64,000 bases of DNA from positions 1 through 64,000 of the forward strand of contig JAHYIW010000016.1 of NCBI GenBank assembly GCA_019429445.1, written 5' to 3'. Each line of letters starts with the position of its first letter. The stretch's first letter is position 1. Source of the stretch: Desulfuromonadaceae bacterium. Lineage in GTDB: Bacteria > Desulfobacterota > Desulfuromonadia > Desulfuromonadales > JAHYIW01. Position numbers and translations under genes: made by a program. This document shows positions 1 through 10,227 of this stretch, piece after piece. The notes under the pieces are model-generated. The model saw only the letters and a program-made list of their open reading frames with translations, was not told where the DNA came from and made no database searches.

Positions 1-253
1 GGTTGCCCGCCACGACGACAACGTGCCGACAGGGTGACGCGGCCACCCGGCACAGGAAACGGTAATAGAGCTCTTGGGCACGGTTGCTCGGAGTGCTGGT
101 GTCAAAAACGTCGCCTGCCACCAGCAGTACATCAATTTCATTCTGCTGAATCGTCTCCGCCAGCCAGGTCAGAAAGGATTCGAACTCCTCGTAGCGTTTT
201 CTGCCATAAAGGGTGCGGCCGATGTGCCAGTCGGATGTATGGAGGATTTTCAT
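1..253 (-). CDS. sbcD: Exonuclease SbcCD subunit D, N-terminal part (runs off the window)
   Basis: Calcineurin-like phosphoesterase, nuclease subunit of the SbcCD (Mre11-Rad50-like) complex that cleaves hairpins and DNA ends. The visible 84 residues carry the family start [17 protein letters not shown] (metal ligands D8 and H10) and the second metal motif VAGDVFD. The gene is cut by the left window edge, so its length and any sbcC partner cannot be judged. Its ATG overlaps the TGA of the upstream AAA_13 ATPase gene (ATGA), so it is translationally coupled to a zinc-hook ATPase and belongs to the defence operon, not to a housekeeping locus. The family call is secure; the defence role is inferred from context. 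Confidence 0.9.
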   Translation of the reverse strand, partial: MKILHTSDWHIGRTLYGRKRYEEFESFLTWLAETIQQNEIDVLLVAGDVFDTSTPSNRAQELYYRFLCRVAASPCRHVVVVAGN

Positions 254-2838
254 TTAGCCTCCTGCGGAACTGGTGTTATCGGTCTATTTTTAAATTCTGT
301 TTGCCACTGTTTTAATCCATTAAAATCTGTCTCCAACTCATCCGGTTCTGGAAGCGTGACTGGTGCCTCAAGTGGTTGGGAATGTTCATATCTCGAATAT
401 TTTGTCATCAGGTCATCAAAGTATTTGCAGTCTGCTTCTGAGATCTTGGCCAGATTGCTAATCTTTCCCATCGTATTTATTGCCCGTCTATACCGCTGGA
501 CAACATCCGACATGAGTTCGTACTCCACCATTCGTTCAAGAAGAATTCTGAATTCACTACAGATAGACTTCGCTTCTGACTTGTAAGCATCAAAACCACT
601 TTCATTGAATAGTTTTTTTGCTTTTGGAAGCTCGCTATTGATTAGCGTGTTGAGTGCTTGTAATGGTTTTTGAGCTTGTAGAGGGGTGTTTCCCGGCTCA
701 CCACTTCCCCACGGTTCTTCACGGATACATATTATTTCAGGCTTTACGCTAACCTTTTTGGCATAGTCCTGAACCATCGCCAGAAGTGATAGGCGATGGG
801 TGAATATGATAACTTGTCTCTCGGAAGCAATAGAGCAGAGACGTTGAACAACTGCCTCTTCGTAATTTTGATCAAGTGAAGAAATTGGATCATCAAATAC
901 AAAGGGAGCCGGATGTGTCCTGCCTGTGACATCAGCAAGAAATGACGCAATGGAGACAATCCGATTTTCTCCCTCGCTCAGAATATCGGCGAGACCATTC
1001 TGAGAGGCACCTCGAAGCTGGAGCTTATGAAGGACTCGGCCCTTGGAGACTTTTGATTTCACGAGCTCAACCTTCACCTGAGAGGCACCGAGGGCCTTGA
1101 GCTCTGCGTTGAACCTCTGCACGAACGCATCTGTAATCAAGGCCTCTGCCAGTTCCCCTTTCTTTTGAGACAGAGCTTTGGTATTGGTCAACTTCTTCGC
1201 TTCCTGGATCTGATTCAGCAGCTTCAGGCGATTAACTTCTTCATCGATGGCGGCGCGGTGCTCAGACAACCACTTTTTGGCCTGTAGGCTGATCAGCTTT
1301 TTCTTGATCTCCTCTCGATTGTCACTTTTGGCGTCTTCGTCATATTTTGCCGCGAGTTCACCGAGGCTCTTCGAATGGGCATTTGTTTCTTCGATCCACT
1401 TCGGTGAGAGCATAATAGCGGGAATGGCTTCTTCGGAATCGATCCCTGGAAGCTGATCTTTCCTGGCCTGTAATTGAGTAAAGAATTCCGTCACCTGGCT
1501 GGCGACTTCATCCTGTGGAATGCCTCCCGCATCGATTCGTGTCTTCAGCGTCTCCGATGTCGGTAACGCCTCGATAGTCTGAGTGGCGGTCTCATACTCC
1601 TTGACCGCATCCGTTGCGGCTTTCTGCATTTCACCCTTCACGAACTTTTCGAAGGAAATCAAGCGGTCCTTGGCCTCTTGGGTCAAGGTCTGATGGCATA
1701 GAACACAACGGGAACCATCAGAAACATTCGGGTAGTCGGTTTCTTTGTAGGCAGCCGATACGGAGTAACTTCGGGCTGCTTCCCAAAGTTCTTTCCAGAC
1801 ATCAGATCCGATACCTTCCAACTCGCTGCCGGAGAATACCTTTTCCGCCGCCGTATCTGCCGCTGTCTTCTTGAGGATCGACTTCTTCTTGGCAGCAATG
1901 ATCCGTCGGCAATTCTCGTCCGATAATTGATCCAGATACTTTTGGGCATCATGGATCAGAGTGTCGATATGCTGTTTCTGCTTTCTCAGCTGCTTCGCTT
2001 TTTCCGCCGGTGCCTGTTCGGCAAGGCGCTGTTGTAGCGTTTGCATCTCGGTCTCGTCAGTGCTGCTAAATACGCCGTGCTTGTCGATGTCCTGGGTGGT
2101 GGTCTTGGCACTGATGGATTCGTACCAGATACCTTCTGAAGTTACTTTCTTGTCAGCCGGGATATTCGGCTTTTTCGACTGGTGCCGATTGGTCTCGGCG
2201 TCCAGGGCCGAGGCGACCTTTTCACATGCGAGGATGAGCGAGCTAAAAAACGATAATACCGGCGGCTCGTAGCTCACTTCGTCTTCGCTGCTGACAAAGA
2301 CCTTGCCAAACGAGGTGTCGAAAATATCAACGCTGTTGAGGTCATCGCAGATACCTTGTCCTGACCACGTATGACTCTTCGGAATGCCGTCCTGCTCAAA
2401 CGAAATGCTGGCTTTCTGCACGGCAGAACCGGGCTTATAGACATTGCGGTGAAGGGTACCCGTCTCGCGGGCACCGCATACATGCTTGAGGAGTCTGACG
2501 TAACCGGATTTGCCTGATCCGTTGTTGCCATAAACAATCGTGATATTGCCCTTACCAAACTCAAGTGGTTTTTTCGGAGCAAGGGCGTTTACTCCTTCGA
2601 CATCACTGATTGAACACAAACGCAAGGTACCTGCAGCGCCCTGGGAGAACGCGGAAGCAGGAAAGGAGCAGGTCGTTTTGGACAGCTTTCCGTCAGATTC
2701 CTGCTGGCACAGGGTTGCGAGCTCAGAGACGTCTTTGTCAGTAAGCTCAGACTGCTGAAGTAGCCGAGTAGCCGCAATCTGGAGCCACTGGGGACGCTCT
2801 GAAAACCATTTGGTCAGTGATGCCGAAATATTACTCAT
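250..2838 (-). CDS. AAA_13 family ATPase with zinc-hook coiled coil (RloC/PrrC-like)
   Basis: 862 residues with a split ABC/SMC-type ATPase. Walker A GNNGSGKS is at about 104-111. A long coiled coil (about 260-600) is interrupted by CVLC near 378, the form of a Rad50/RloC zinc hook. The signature SEGENR and Walker [12 protein letters not shown] lie near 620-655. The C-terminal 200 residues end in a conserved-looking YSRYEHSQP segment. Proteins of this class (COG4694-type) include the anticodon nuclease RloC, but I cannot assign a nuclease triad here. The start overlaps the stop of the res gene by 4 nt, and the stop overlaps sbcD. It may act as a DNA-end or phage-sensing ATPase beside the type III RM genes (inference). 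A RecF/SMC-like repair function is the alternative. Confidence 0.82.
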   Translation of the reverse strand: MSNISASLTKWFSERPQWLQIAATRLLQQSELTDKDVSELATLCQQESDGKLSKTTCSFPASAFSQGAAGTLRLCSISDVEGVNALAPKKPLEFGKGNITIVYGNNGSGKSGYVRLLKHVCGARETGTLHRNVYKPGSAVQKASISFEQDGIPKSHTWSGQGICDDLNSVDIFDTSFGKVFVSSEDEVSYEPPVLSFFSSLILACEKVASALDAETNRHQSKKPNIPADKKVTSEGIWYESISAKTTTQDIDKHGVFSSTDETEMQTLQQRLAEQAPAEKAKQLRKQKQHIDTLIHDAQKYLDQLSDENCRRIIAAKKKSILKKTAADTAAEKVFSGSELEGIGSDVWKELWEAARSYSVSAAYKETDYPNVSDGSRCVLCHQTLTQEAKDRLISFEKFVKGEMQKAATDAVKEYETATQTIEALPTSETLKTRIDAGGIPQDEVASQVTEFFTQLQARKDQLPGIDSEEAIPAIMLSPKWIEETNAHSKSLGELAAKYDEDAKSDNREEIKKKLISLQAKKWLSEHRAAIDEEVNRLKLLNQIQEAKKLTNTKALSQKKGELAEALITDAFVQRFNAELKALGASQVKVELVKSKVSKGRVLHKLQLRGASQNGLADILSEGENRIVSIASFLADVTGRTHPAPFVFDDPISSLDQNYEEAVVQRLCSIASERQVIIFTHRLSLLAMVQDYAKKVSVKPEIICIREEPWGSGEPGNTPLQAQKPLQALNTLINSELPKAKKLFNESGFDAYKSEAKSICSEFRILLERMVEYELMSDVVQRYRRAINTMGKISNLAKISEADCKYFDDLMTKYSRYEHSQPLEAPVTLPEPDELETDFNGLKQWQTEFKNRPITPVPQEAK

Positions 2839-5800
2839 GCTTTTGCCCCTCCCATACCGACAATCTCCATCAGCTTCCCGTAGCTGGTCACCACGTCATA
2901 CTTCACGTGTTCTGGATCAATCTTGCGGTTGACCTCCGCGAAGAACTTGCGGGCGCATTCGATTTTTGTATGCTCAATAGCCCGCAGTTCCATGCTGGAC
3001 ATGGAGCCTTTGGTCTCGGCGACGAAATAGATGTGCTTGACCGAGCCTTCCTTGAAAGAAATGGCCCAGTCCGGGTTGTAGTCGCCGACGGGAGTAGGAA
3101 TCAGAAAGCCTCTGGGGAGCTTTGCATAAACGACCACCTCGCTGCTGGTATCCAGCTCTTTCACAAACTCCCTTTCAACCTTGGAGTCGGTAATCACGTA
3201 GTCGTAGATATGGTTTTTCAGCTTTTCGCTGGCTTTGCTGAAATCCTGCTTGCTTTGGCCTGCGGTGAAAATATCGATATCGTGGGTCTCGGCGATGTTG
3301 TCGTAGCTCAGCCGCTCGATGATGATCGTGGCCTTCTGCTCATTGATCAGCCGCGACCCCTCGGCAATGAAGTGCTCGGGGTTCTGTTTGAATTGCTTGA
3401 AAACTGCGGGTTGAACGTTGCTCAATATATCCGCGATTGTTTTCCGAGTGAGCTGGGTGTTTTCGGCGATCTTTCCGAGCAGGTCGTAGGTGACCATCGT
3501 ATGAATCGAAGCGTTATATTCTTCCGTAGCAGTTTCACGAACTTCGAATGACTGACCCGCCTTTACTTGATCGTAGGTGGCCTGAGAGACCTGTTCGCCA
3601 CCCTGGATAGTGTACTGCAGAGGAGTAACCCGGAGCTCCTTGTCAAGCGTCCGAATGCAGTTCTGTATGAGTTCGTTTGACTCAAACTCAACGCGGTACA
3701 CGGCCTTCTGGTTGATACGGTCCCACAGTGCCTTAAACTCTTTCTTCTCGAAGTTGGCATTCAGCGGGTTGGTCTTCGGTTTACGGTCATCACCCACGTC
3801 AGGCAACTGGGATTCACTGAAGACGCTGTCGATCAGCGCGAAAATCTGCTCCGCATGAGGAGCAAGCTCAGGAGGGAGCGCCGCCAGGGTTCCATCGGCT
3901 TTTGCCCGGTGATAGGTCTCGGCAACCTGGTCCGTGGCGTCATCCGTATAATCGTTCTTAAGCAGATATTTATAGATTTGCTTGGCCATGACCGGGGTGA
4001 TTTCCAATGTTCCGGTTTCCGTGGTGATGACCTTCCCTGTGAAGTAGGCTTCGTCCGCCTTGCGGGGGCGAGCCGACAGCGAGTCACTGATTTCACGCTG
4101 CAGGTTGGCTACAAAGTCCTTATAACTTTCGCTGGCCACAACGGTTAGGATATTCACATCGTGAACTGTGGCCGGGTGATCCATGCGGTCACCGTGCTGG
4201 TTGACACTAATCCGCAACCCCCGACCAACCTCCTGGCGGCGCGAGATCGTGTTGTCGCTGTGCTTGAGCATGCACATGACAAAAACGTTGGGATTGTCCC
4301 AACCTTCACGCAGGGCCGAGTGAGAAAAGATAAAACGGACCGGTTCTTCGAAGGATAAAAGCCGCTCTTTGTCCTTCAATATCAGATCATAGGCATCGAC
4401 ATCATCCGAGAGTCCCGCCTCTTCACCCCGTGTCTTAAAACTTGGATCAGTGAGCTTTTTCGTTTTCTTGTCGATGGCGAAGTAACCGTTGTGCGTCCGG
4501 CCAACCCGAATATCGGTCAGGTATTTGCGGTAATCCTCGTTATCGAGTGCGAGCTCCCCTAAATATTCAGACTTGAGCAGTTCGTACTCCTCCTCAAAAA
4601 TACGGGCATATTCTCCCTGATCATCCGCCTGACTGTAATCGCGATATTTGGCGACTTCATCGATGAAGAAAAGTGACAGCACCTTGATGTTTTGAGCGAA
4701 GAGGTGCTGCTCCTTCTCAAGGTGCGCTTTGATGGCTTCACGAATTTGAATCCGCCGCATCGTCAACTCGGTTACGTCTCCGGTCGCATCACCCGCAGAC
4801 AGAACGTGGCCATTGGTAAATTCGACCGTGTCGTTATTGGCATCGATTTGGGCAATGACGAAGCCACGATATTGATCGAGCTCATTCGATTCAACGAACA
4901 GGTCCTTGCCGCGTTCCAGGCGTTTCACAATGCGCTTAATCCCATTTCCCTGGCGCACCTCCAGCTCAATACGGGCGACCGGTGCCTTCTTGGAAATCTC
5001 GATGGATCCCAGATAGAGATAGGCGTTGGTGCCTGCCAAGCCCTTCACCGCAATGCCGCGCACCGCGATCTTCTTCACCAGCTTCTGGTTATAGGCGTCC
5101 AGAGCATCGAGGCGGTGAATCTTGTTGTGGGTGGTGCGATGAGTCGCCGAGTAGCGCAGGATCATCAGCGGTTTGAACTTTGAGAGCGCCTCCAGGGTTT
5201 TTGCGCCTTCCATTTTCTGTGGCTCATCCAGAATCAGGATGGGGCGGTTGCTGCTGATCACATCAATGGGTCGGCGTGACTGGAAATCGTCCAGTTCATC
5301 ATAGATGCGGCGGTTGTCCTTGCCCGTGGCATTGAACGCCTGGATATTGATAACCATGACATTGATGCCTGCATCCGACGCAAAGCTCTCCAGGTGGTGA
5401 AGTTGCTTAGAGTTGTAGATAAAGAACCGGGCTTTTTTGCTGTAGCTCTCCGTAAAGTGTTCGGCGGTAATTTCCAGCGATTTAAGCACACCTTCACGAA
5501 TGGCGATACTGGGGACCACCACGATAAACTTGGACCAGCCGTAGCGCTTGTTCATCTCGAAGACGCTCTTGACGTAGCAGTAGGTCTTGCCGGTCCCGGT
5601 CTCCATCTCGACGTCAAGATTGACCTTGCAGCCAGCGCTGAACACCAGTTTGTCGGACAAGGGCAGATTTTGCCGCCGCTGCACGGCATGGATATTGGTC
5701 AATATCTGGGCATCGGTCAGTTGGAGATCGGCGTTCTTGAAGCCGCTCTGCTCCAGGTACGATGTCTGGTAGTAGCCCTGCGAATCTTTCCGGTTTGTGC

Positions 5801-5912
5801 CCGGATCAATGCGGTAGGCAATGCCCGAGGTATTCACCTGCCCGGCAAAACAATCGACAACAGCTTCAACTGCATTGGTTTGATAAGGCTGGACTTTGAA
5901 TTTCAGTTTCAT
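2835..5912 (-). CDS. res: Type III restriction endonuclease subunit Res
   Basis: 1025 residues, the usual size of a Res subunit. The N-terminal superfamily 2 helicase has Walker [10 protein letters not shown] at 103-111, a DEAD-type motif ILDEPQ near 228, SATHRTTH (motif III) near 255, and motif [10 protein letters not shown] near 565. The C-terminus carries a PD-(D/E)XK nuclease signature, NPDWA (about 947) followed by VAETKG (about 967). Res translocates on DNA by ATP hydrolysis and cuts when two inversely oriented, unmethylated sites are found; it needs the Mod partner, encoded 1.8 kb upstream at 7703-9769. Unusually, two genes (AAA_21 ATPase and DUF4276) sit between mod and res. Its start overlaps the DUF4276 stop by 4 nt. 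Confidence 0.93.
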   Translation of the reverse strand: MKLKFKVQPYQTNAVEAVVDCFAGQVNTSGIAYRIDPGTNRKDSQGYYQTSYLEQSGFKNADLQLTDAQILTNIHAVQRRQNLPLSDKLVFSAGCKVNLDVEMETGTGKTYCYVKSVFEMNKRYGWSKFIVVVPSIAIREGVLKSLEITAEHFTESYSKKARFFIYNSKQLHHLESFASDAGINVMVINIQAFNATGKDNRRIYDELDDFQSRRPIDVISSNRPILILDEPQKMEGAKTLEALSKFKPLMILRYSATHRTTHNKIHRLDALDAYNQKLVKKIAVRGIAVKGLAGTNAYLYLGSIEISKKAPVARIELEVRQGNGIKRIVKRLERGKDLFVESNELDQYRGFVIAQIDANNDTVEFTNGHVLSAGDATGDVTELTMRRIQIREAIKAHLEKEQHLFAQNIKVLSLFFIDEVAKYRDYSQADDQGEYARIFEEEYELLKSEYLGELALDNEDYRKYLTDIRVGRTHNGYFAIDKKTKKLTDPSFKTRGEEAGLSDDVDAYDLILKDKERLLSFEEPVRFIFSHSALREGWDNPNVFVMCMLKHSDNTISRRQEVGRGLRISVNQHGDRMDHPATVHDVNILTVVASESYKDFVANLQREISDSLSARPRKADEAYFTGKVITTETGTLEITPVMAKQIYKYLLKNDYTDDATDQVAETYHRAKADGTLAALPPELAPHAEQIFALIDSVFSESQLPDVGDDRKPKTNPLNANFEKKEFKALWDRINQKAVYRVEFESNELIQNCIRTLDKELRVTPLQYTIQGGEQVSQATYDQVKAGQSFEVRETATEEYNASIHTMVTYDLLGKIAENTQLTRKTIADILSNVQPAVFKQFKQNPEHFIAEGSRLINEQKATIIIERLSYDNIAETHDIDIFTAGQSKQDFSKASEKLKNHIYDYVITDSKVEREFVKELDTSSEVVVYAKLPRGFLIPTPVGDYNPDWAISFKEGSVKHIYFVAETKGSMSSMELRAIEHTKIECARKFFAEVNRKIDPEHVKYDVVTSYGKLMEIVGMGGAKA

Positions 5913-6595
5913 GCCTGCCCCCCGACGATTGCTTCAAAACGTTGCAGCCACGCATTAAAAAGAGGACATTGCTCCCGCATCTTCTGTATACCGATATTGC
6001 GCGCCACGGTAATGCCCGTTGTCGTCTTGGGGAATTCACCATTCATCGACCACCCGTCAAGTCGCTTTGAAGGAGCCGTTACCGGGCTGTTGTTGATTGC
6101 CTCAGGTTCTCCGCACTCTTTCAGTACCGCCTTGACTTTTTCTTCAGCTATATCTAGTTCAGTTGCGAGACTTGCGCTGTCACTGAAGAGCAGTGCTTCA
6201 AATTCGTGAATGACCATGTGGGGGATGAATCTCCTCTTCGCCTGTTGCTTGGCGAAAAGGTCAACCACGGCAGCCTGGGTTGCGTCGTTGATGATTTCCG
6301 CAATCTTTGCGGGGGGCGCTTTCGCGGGAACCAAATCTATGCCCGGCCATTCGCGTACCCCATAAAAATCCACCAGTGTCGTCAGGTAAGTATCAGCGCG
6401 TTGTTTGAGATGAATTGCAAGGTCTTTCTTGACCCGTTCAAACCTCACGTCACCGCCTTTTTGTCCAGGCTTGCTGACCTGAGTCGGTGTCATAAAAATC
6501 ATCTTTTTAGCAAGATAGGGCTGCAACAATGATTTGATAAAAATTTCTTCGGTTTTGCCCTCAACAATGGTGATCACCTCGATAAAGTTACTCAT
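5909..6595 (-). CDS. DUF4276 family protein (TOPRIM-like)
   Basis: 228 residues matching the DUF4276 pattern: an N-terminal strand-acidic motif [14 protein letters not shown] (E12), a TLVDFYG motif (D76) and [10 protein letters not shown] (130-139). This layout is that of a compact TOPRIM-type fold, in which the glutamate and aspartates bind metal. DUF4276 genes are typically paired with an AAA_21 ATPase, and here the ATPase gene is immediately upstream and overlaps by 8 nt. By analogy with OLD nucleases, and with PARIS (AriA ATPase plus AriB TOPRIM), the protein may be the effector nuclease released or activated by the ATPase. The family is clear; the effector role is inference. Confidence 0.85.
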   Translation of the reverse strand: MSNFIEVITIVEGKTEEIFIKSLLQPYLAKKMIFMTPTQVSKPGQKGGDVRFERVKKDLAIHLKQRADTYLTTLVDFYGVREWPGIDLVPAKAPPAKIAEIINDATQAAVVDLFAKQQAKRRFIPHMVIHEFEALLFSDSASLATELDIAEEKVKAVLKECGEPEAINNSPVTAPSKRLDGWSMNGEFPKTTTGITVARNIGIQKMREQCPLFNAWLQRFEAIVGGQA

Positions 6596-7694
6596 AAACC
6601 GGCCCTCCGGAGATCACGTTCTTCATCCAGAGTTCACCAACAGAGTAACTTTTGAGCCATTCAGAATAATCTTTTTCGTCAAGCCGCTTGAATGTAGATG
6701 CGCCGTCTTCACGATTGACAACGATAATATCGTCAATGCCGAACTGATCGATCAGAGCCGGAGACTGGGTTGCCACGATAACCTGTGTTCGTTTGGAAGC
6801 GACCTGAATGAGTTCCGCCAGAATGACGATGGCGGCAGGATGAAGCCCCAATTCAGGTTCATCCACGATAATGGTGGAGGGTGGATTCGGTTGCAGCAGC
6901 GCCGTGACAAGGCAAATAAAGCGAATGGAACCGTCGGAAAGATGATAAGGCTGAAGGGGATAATCCGACCCTTTTTGCATCCAGCTGATATTGACTTCTT
7001 TTTTGGCGCCACTCTCGCGTGGCTCAAGAATGAAGTCATCAAAGAATGGCGTGACCAGGCGAATGGCATTGAGAATATCTTTGTATTCCTTCGGATGCTT
7101 TTGCTTCAGTTTATAGAGGAATGGACCGATGTTTGAGGCATCGGTGCGAAGCACCTTGTTGTCCTCGACAATCTCGTAGTTCCGCATTGCCGCAGTGGAA
7201 CTGGTGTCGTGAAAGTGATAGATCTGCCACGAGGATATGGCATCGAAAACAGGTTGGCTGTATTTGGTATCACCCTTGTTTTCCTTTACCTCTTTGACCA
7301 TGCGCGACGTGCCGTCATCGCTATCCCCCAACACCCACCAGCCCGTGGTTCCGCCTTGGTAATACCGCGCCTCGTCTTCAATGGCACAGGCATTGCTCGG
7401 TGTAGGTACCAGCTTAAAACGGAATCCGCGAACGCCGAACCTCGTTTCAAACTCCATTTTTTCCGTCACCTTGCGACCATTAAAGAGAATATCCCCCGCG
7501 CCGCCGTTATCCCGTACATAACGGTTCAAATTGCCGTCGATCAGCGCCCGCAGCATCCTGAAAAACGAAATGAGATTGCTTTTTCCCGCGCCGTTGCCAC
7601 CCACCACCACATTCAGATTCGTTAATTCAAAATCGACGAGCGAGCGGATCGACTTGAAACCCTTTATCGTTAATTTATCCAGAGAAGTTCCCAT
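6588..7694 (-). CDS. AAA_21 (OLD-like) ATPase
   Basis: 368 residues of the RecF/OLD-like AAA_21/AAA_15 class. It has Walker A GGNGAGKSN (32-40) in the typical LNVVVGGNGAGKS context, a signature region HLSDGSIRFICL near 245-260, Walker B with D-loop IIVDEPELGLHP near 275, and an H-loop segment VIVATQSPALID near 310. It lacks its own TOPRIM domain; the next gene, overlapping by 8 nt, supplies a TOPRIM-like DUF4276 protein. The two-gene pair resembles the sensor/effector split of PARIS-type systems. It sits 8 nt after mod and splits mod from res, so it may be an inserted second-line module. Function in defence is inferred. Confidence 0.85.
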   Translation of the reverse strand: MGTSLDKLTIKGFKSIRSLVDFELTNLNVVVGGNGAGKSNLISFFRMLRALIDGNLNRYVRDNGGAGDILFNGRKVTEKMEFETRFGVRGFRFKLVPTPSNACAIEDEARYYQGGTTGWWVLGDSDDGTSRMVKEVKENKGDTKYSQPVFDAISSWQIYHFHDTSSTAAMRNYEIVEDNKVLRTDASNIGPFLYKLKQKHPKEYKDILNAIRLVTPFFDDFILEPRESGAKKEVNISWMQKGSDYPLQPYHLSDGSIRFICLVTALLQPNPPSTIIVDEPELGLHPAAIVILAELIQVASKRTQVIVATQSPALIDQFGIDDIIVVNREDGASTFKRLDEKDYSEWLKSYSVGELWMKNVISGGPVYE

Positions 7695-7702
7695 AGCGCC
7701 CC

Positions 7703-9769
7703 CTATATCGATTTCACTTCGGTGCCCGGAGACATCTGCTTGAAAATCTGCTCCACGTTGATCTTGACAGCATCGGAGATAAAACCGGTGTCGCGGAACA
7801 CAACCCGCAGCGGATTGTGCCCGGCCAGTTCTTTGACCAGGTCCTCATTCACGCCGGTATCGAAACAGGCGACAAGGGCGTTATCGTCCACGAAAAAGAC
7901 TTCAAAAGAATTTTTAACCACGGAAGACACAGACGACACGGAAGGGTTTTGTTTTTTACCTTCTGTGCTTTCCGTGTTTTCCGTGGTGATAACTGTTTTT
8001 CGGATGGGAAGTGAAAGATCCACGCCCCAGTCCAGCAGCACTTGGAAGAGCAGGTCTTCGGGCTTGCGGTCTGGCTTAATGTTGTCGGTGAAGAGTTGGA
8101 GATTCTGTTGGTCGATGGCGTCCGGCGTGTAGTAGACGTCGGCCATGTTAGATGAGTCGACTTTTAGGACGCGGAAGCCGATGTCTAGTTTATTTTTAAC
8201 CACGGAAGACACAGAAGGCACGGAAGAAGAATTGAATAAATCATCTTTGTCTTTTCCGTGTTTTTCCGTGCTTTCCGTGGTCAGCTCTTCCAGAATCTTC
8301 TTGCCTGCTCGACGGATGCGTTCCTTGCTGATTTCGGCGATGGTTTTATAGCCTACTTTGAATGCCTCGGAATGTTCGTCGCACGGTTCAGGGAGCTGCA
8401 CCATGATGAACTTGCGGTTGCCGCCGTCCTCTGCGTTGAGCTGCATAACCGCGTCAGCTGTGGTAGAAGAGCCAGCAAAAAAGTCGAGAACAAGATCTCC
8501 TGGATTTGTAGCCAGAATTAACGCTCGTTTAAGCAGTCGTGTTGGTTTTGGATTATTGAAAAGCCCTCCAATTCCAAGAGTCTTTAGTTCGTTATTTGCT
8601 TCATGAGTATGGCCAACTTCATCATATGGCCATAAGGTGACCGGGGTTACACCTTCTTTTACATCACAGAGGAAACTCTTCCTGGATGGTGTTTGTGTAC
8701 CATTAGCGCCAAACCAAATTTCATTGTTCTCATCCATCCTTTTCATTGATTCATCGTTAAAGCGGCGATACGTACCAATGGGCGGTTTCCAAGTGATGCC
8801 ATTATTAAAGGTGTATTCCGACGTATTGGTGCCACTTTTGGCGTGTAATGGTGTTGCCTTCCATATGCCTTTGGAGTGGTTATCTGGATTTGAGTATGCC
8901 GCCAACTGATCTTCATTTCTTGGCAACATTTTTAATGTCATGCCTTGCTTATCCTTGCCGTAGCAAAGAATGTGGTCGTGGTTATCTGAAAACCACTTGG
9001 CATCGTTTGCCCTTGTATATTTTTTCTGCCAAATCAGGTTGGCAATGAAATTCGTTTCACCAAAAATTTGGTCTGCTAACTTTCTTAGGTTCCCAACCTC
9101 ACCATCATCAATACTAATAAAAATGACGCCATCATCTCTCAACAAATTCCTCGCAAGTTTCAATCGCGCATATATCATCGAGAGCCAATCCGAGTGGAAC
9201 CTCCCATTGGACTCTGTATTAGCAACTAGCCGATTCCCTTCCTCATCCTTCTGATTCGACCTCTTCAGGAACTCCTCTGCGTTCTCGGCAAAATCATCTT
9301 CGTAGATAAAATCCTTGCCCGTGTTGTACGGCGGGTCAATGTAGATCATCTTGACCATGCCGAGGTAGGTCTCCTGGAGCAGCTTCAAGGCTTCCAGATT
9401 GTCGCCCTCAATAAACAGGTTCTTCGTGGTATCAAAATCCACACTCTCTTCCCGGCAGGGGCGCAGGGTCTTGGCGATGGGGGCATTGGCGGTGAGCAGC
9501 GCCTCCCGCTTGCCGGGCCAGTTGAGATGGTAGCGCTCCTGCGGGCCTTCCACGATGGACTCGGACAACTCCTGCCGCAACAAATCAAAATCAATCGCAT
9601 ATTTAACCACAGAAGACACGGACGACACGGAAGGATTTTGTTTTATATTTTCTGTGCTTTCCGTGTTTTCCGTGGTTCTAACCTCCGTCACACAGCCGGG
9701 GAACAGTTCGCGGATGCGGGCGATGTTTCCCTGGGTCAGGTTCGGGGAGTGCATTTTCATCTTTTCCAT
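7703..9769 (-). CDS. mod: Type III DNA methyltransferase Mod carrying three in-frame repeat insertions
   Basis: 688 residues. A beta-class N6-adenine methyltransferase with catalytic DPPYNTGKDF at 145-154, target-region segments in the middle, and the SAM-binding motif LVLDFFAGSSTT near 430. It gives sequence specificity to Res and protects host sites. Three segments are coded by palindromic repeats in the same frame: about residues 32-55 (TTENTESTE...), 497-524 and 595-618, each with the ...PSVSSVSSVVK type ending. They fall in the N-terminal leader and the C-terminal linker, away from the motifs, so the enzyme may still work. The start ATG has GAGG 6 nt upstream. The second codon-in-frame ATG lies 3 codons later, so the exact start is slightly uncertain. 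Confidence 0.92.
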   Translation of the reverse strand: MEKMKMHSPNLTQGNIARIRELFPGCVTEVRTTENTESTENIKQNPSVSSVSSVVKYAIDFDLLRQELSESIVEGPQERYHLNWPGKREALLTANAPIAKTLRPCREESVDFDTTKNLFIEGDNLEALKLLQETYLGMVKMIYIDPPYNTGKDFIYEDDFAENAEEFLKRSNQKDEEGNRLVANTESNGRFHSDWLSMIYARLKLARNLLRDDGVIFISIDDGEVGNLRKLADQIFGETNFIANLIWQKKYTRANDAKWFSDNHDHILCYGKDKQGMTLKMLPRNEDQLAAYSNPDNHSKGIWKATPLHAKSGTNTSEYTFNNGITWKPPIGTYRRFNDESMKRMDENNEIWFGANGTQTPSRKSFLCDVKEGVTPVTLWPYDEVGHTHEANNELKTLGIGGLFNNPKPTRLLKRALILATNPGDLVLDFFAGSSTTADAVMQLNAEDGGNRKFIMVQLPEPCDEHSEAFKVGYKTIAEISKERIRRAGKKILEELTTESTEKHGKDKDDLFNSSSVPSVSSVVKNKLDIGFRVLKVDSSNMADVYYTPDAIDQQNLQLFTDNIKPDRKPEDLLFQVLLDWGVDLSLPIRKTVITTENTESTEGKKQNPSVSSVSSVVKNSFEVFFVDDNALVACFDTGVNEDLVKELAGHNPLRVVFRDTGFISDAVKINVEQIFKQMSPGTEVKSI
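7916..7987. repeat. Palindromic CACGGAA repeat, copy 1 (inside mod)
   Basis: 72 bp, exactly 24 codons in mod. Left arm AACCACGGAAGACACAGA, T-rich loop, right arm TTTCCGTGTTTTCCGTGGT. The arms are complementary and each has a 9-bp period, so single-stranded DNA or RNA would fold into a long hairpin. Read on the minus strand it codes TTENTESTEG...PSVSSVSSVV. Confidence 0.92.
8198..8281. repeat. Palindromic CACGGAA repeat, copy 2 (inside mod)
   Basis: 84 bp, the longest copy; starts AACCACGGAAGACACAGAAG and ends TTTCCGTGCTTTCCGTGGT. The loop is longer than in copy 1 and the right arm has an extra 9-bp period. Codes TTESTEKHG...VPSVSSVVK in mod, in the same frame as copies 1, 3 and 6. Confidence 0.92.
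9604..9677. repeat. Palindromic CACGGAA repeat, copy 3 (N-terminus of mod)
   Basis: 74 bp; begins AACCACAGAAGACACGGACG and ends TTTCCGTGTTTTCCGTGGTT. It places about 25 repeat-coded residues between the first 30 residues of Mod and the conserved region that leads to the DPPY motif. Confidence 0.92.
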
Positions 9770-9786
9770 TTAAAACCTCTTTCTTT

Positions 9787-9849
9787 AACCACGGAAGACA
9801 CTGAACGTGTTTTTGTTATTATCCGTGTCATTCCGTGTGTTCCGTGGTT
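9787..9849. repeat. Palindromic CACGGAA repeat, copy 4 (3' border of the GxxExxY gene)
   Basis: 63 bp, the shortest full copy. Begins AACCACGGAAGACACTGA, ends CATTCCGTGTGTTCCGTGGTT. It fills the gap between the GxxExxY stop codon (which starts on the last repeat base) and the mod ribosome-binding site, so it is the only full copy outside a coding frame. Confidence 0.9.
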
Positions 9850-10226
9850 CATAAAACAAATCTTTCAATCTGTGCTTTCGGGTGACTGCCGAAGTTGATC
9901 AGTAATCCTAATTTCAAGTTTGTTGCCTTCAGGTAGTTGATTACCTGTGCTTTGTGTTCTGGCGATATGTCCTTGACCGCTTTGAGCTCAAGAATGATCT
10001 GGTCATAGCAAATCAGGTCAGGCTTGTAGGTTTGCTGTAATCGTTGCCCTTTGTAGTTGAGCGTCAATTCTGGCTGGGAGAGGAAGGGAATACTTTTGGC
10101 ACTGAGTTCCTTCTCAAGACACTCCTGATATACAGCCTCAAGGAAGCCACAACCGAGCTCTCGATACACCTCGAAAACGGCCCCACGAATGGCAAAGGTT
10201 TCTTCTTCAAATAACAAATTACCCAT
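9849..10226 (-). CDS. GxxExxY protein (small PD-(D/E)XK nuclease-like)
   Basis: 125 residues, full length for the GxxExxY family. The naming motif is GFLEAVY at 27-33. A PD-(D/E)XK-type core is visible: KPD (D70), then E80-L-K82 in IILELKAV, followed by a helix with HKAQVINYLKAT that resembles the usual post-core helix. The predicted role is a small nuclease or DNA-binding protein; no function is established to my knowledge. The gene is tightly bracketed by repeats: its TGA begins on the last base of copy 4, and its ATG lies 5 nt from half-copy 5. Gene plus repeats therefore look like an inserted cassette between DUF4391 and mod. The stop of DUF4391 is 1 nt before its ATG. Confidence 0.85.
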   Translation of the reverse strand: MGNLLFEEETFAIRGAVFEVYRELGCGFLEAVYQECLEKELSAKSIPFLSQPELTLNYKGQRLQQTYKPDLICYDQIILELKAVKDISPEHKAQVINYLKATNLKLGLLINFGSHPKAQIERFVL

Positions 10227-10227
10227 T

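Noticed and set aside
4692-6209. Plus-strand open frames opposite res and DUF4276
   Set aside because: They mirror real genes, have no start signals and no recognisable domain.
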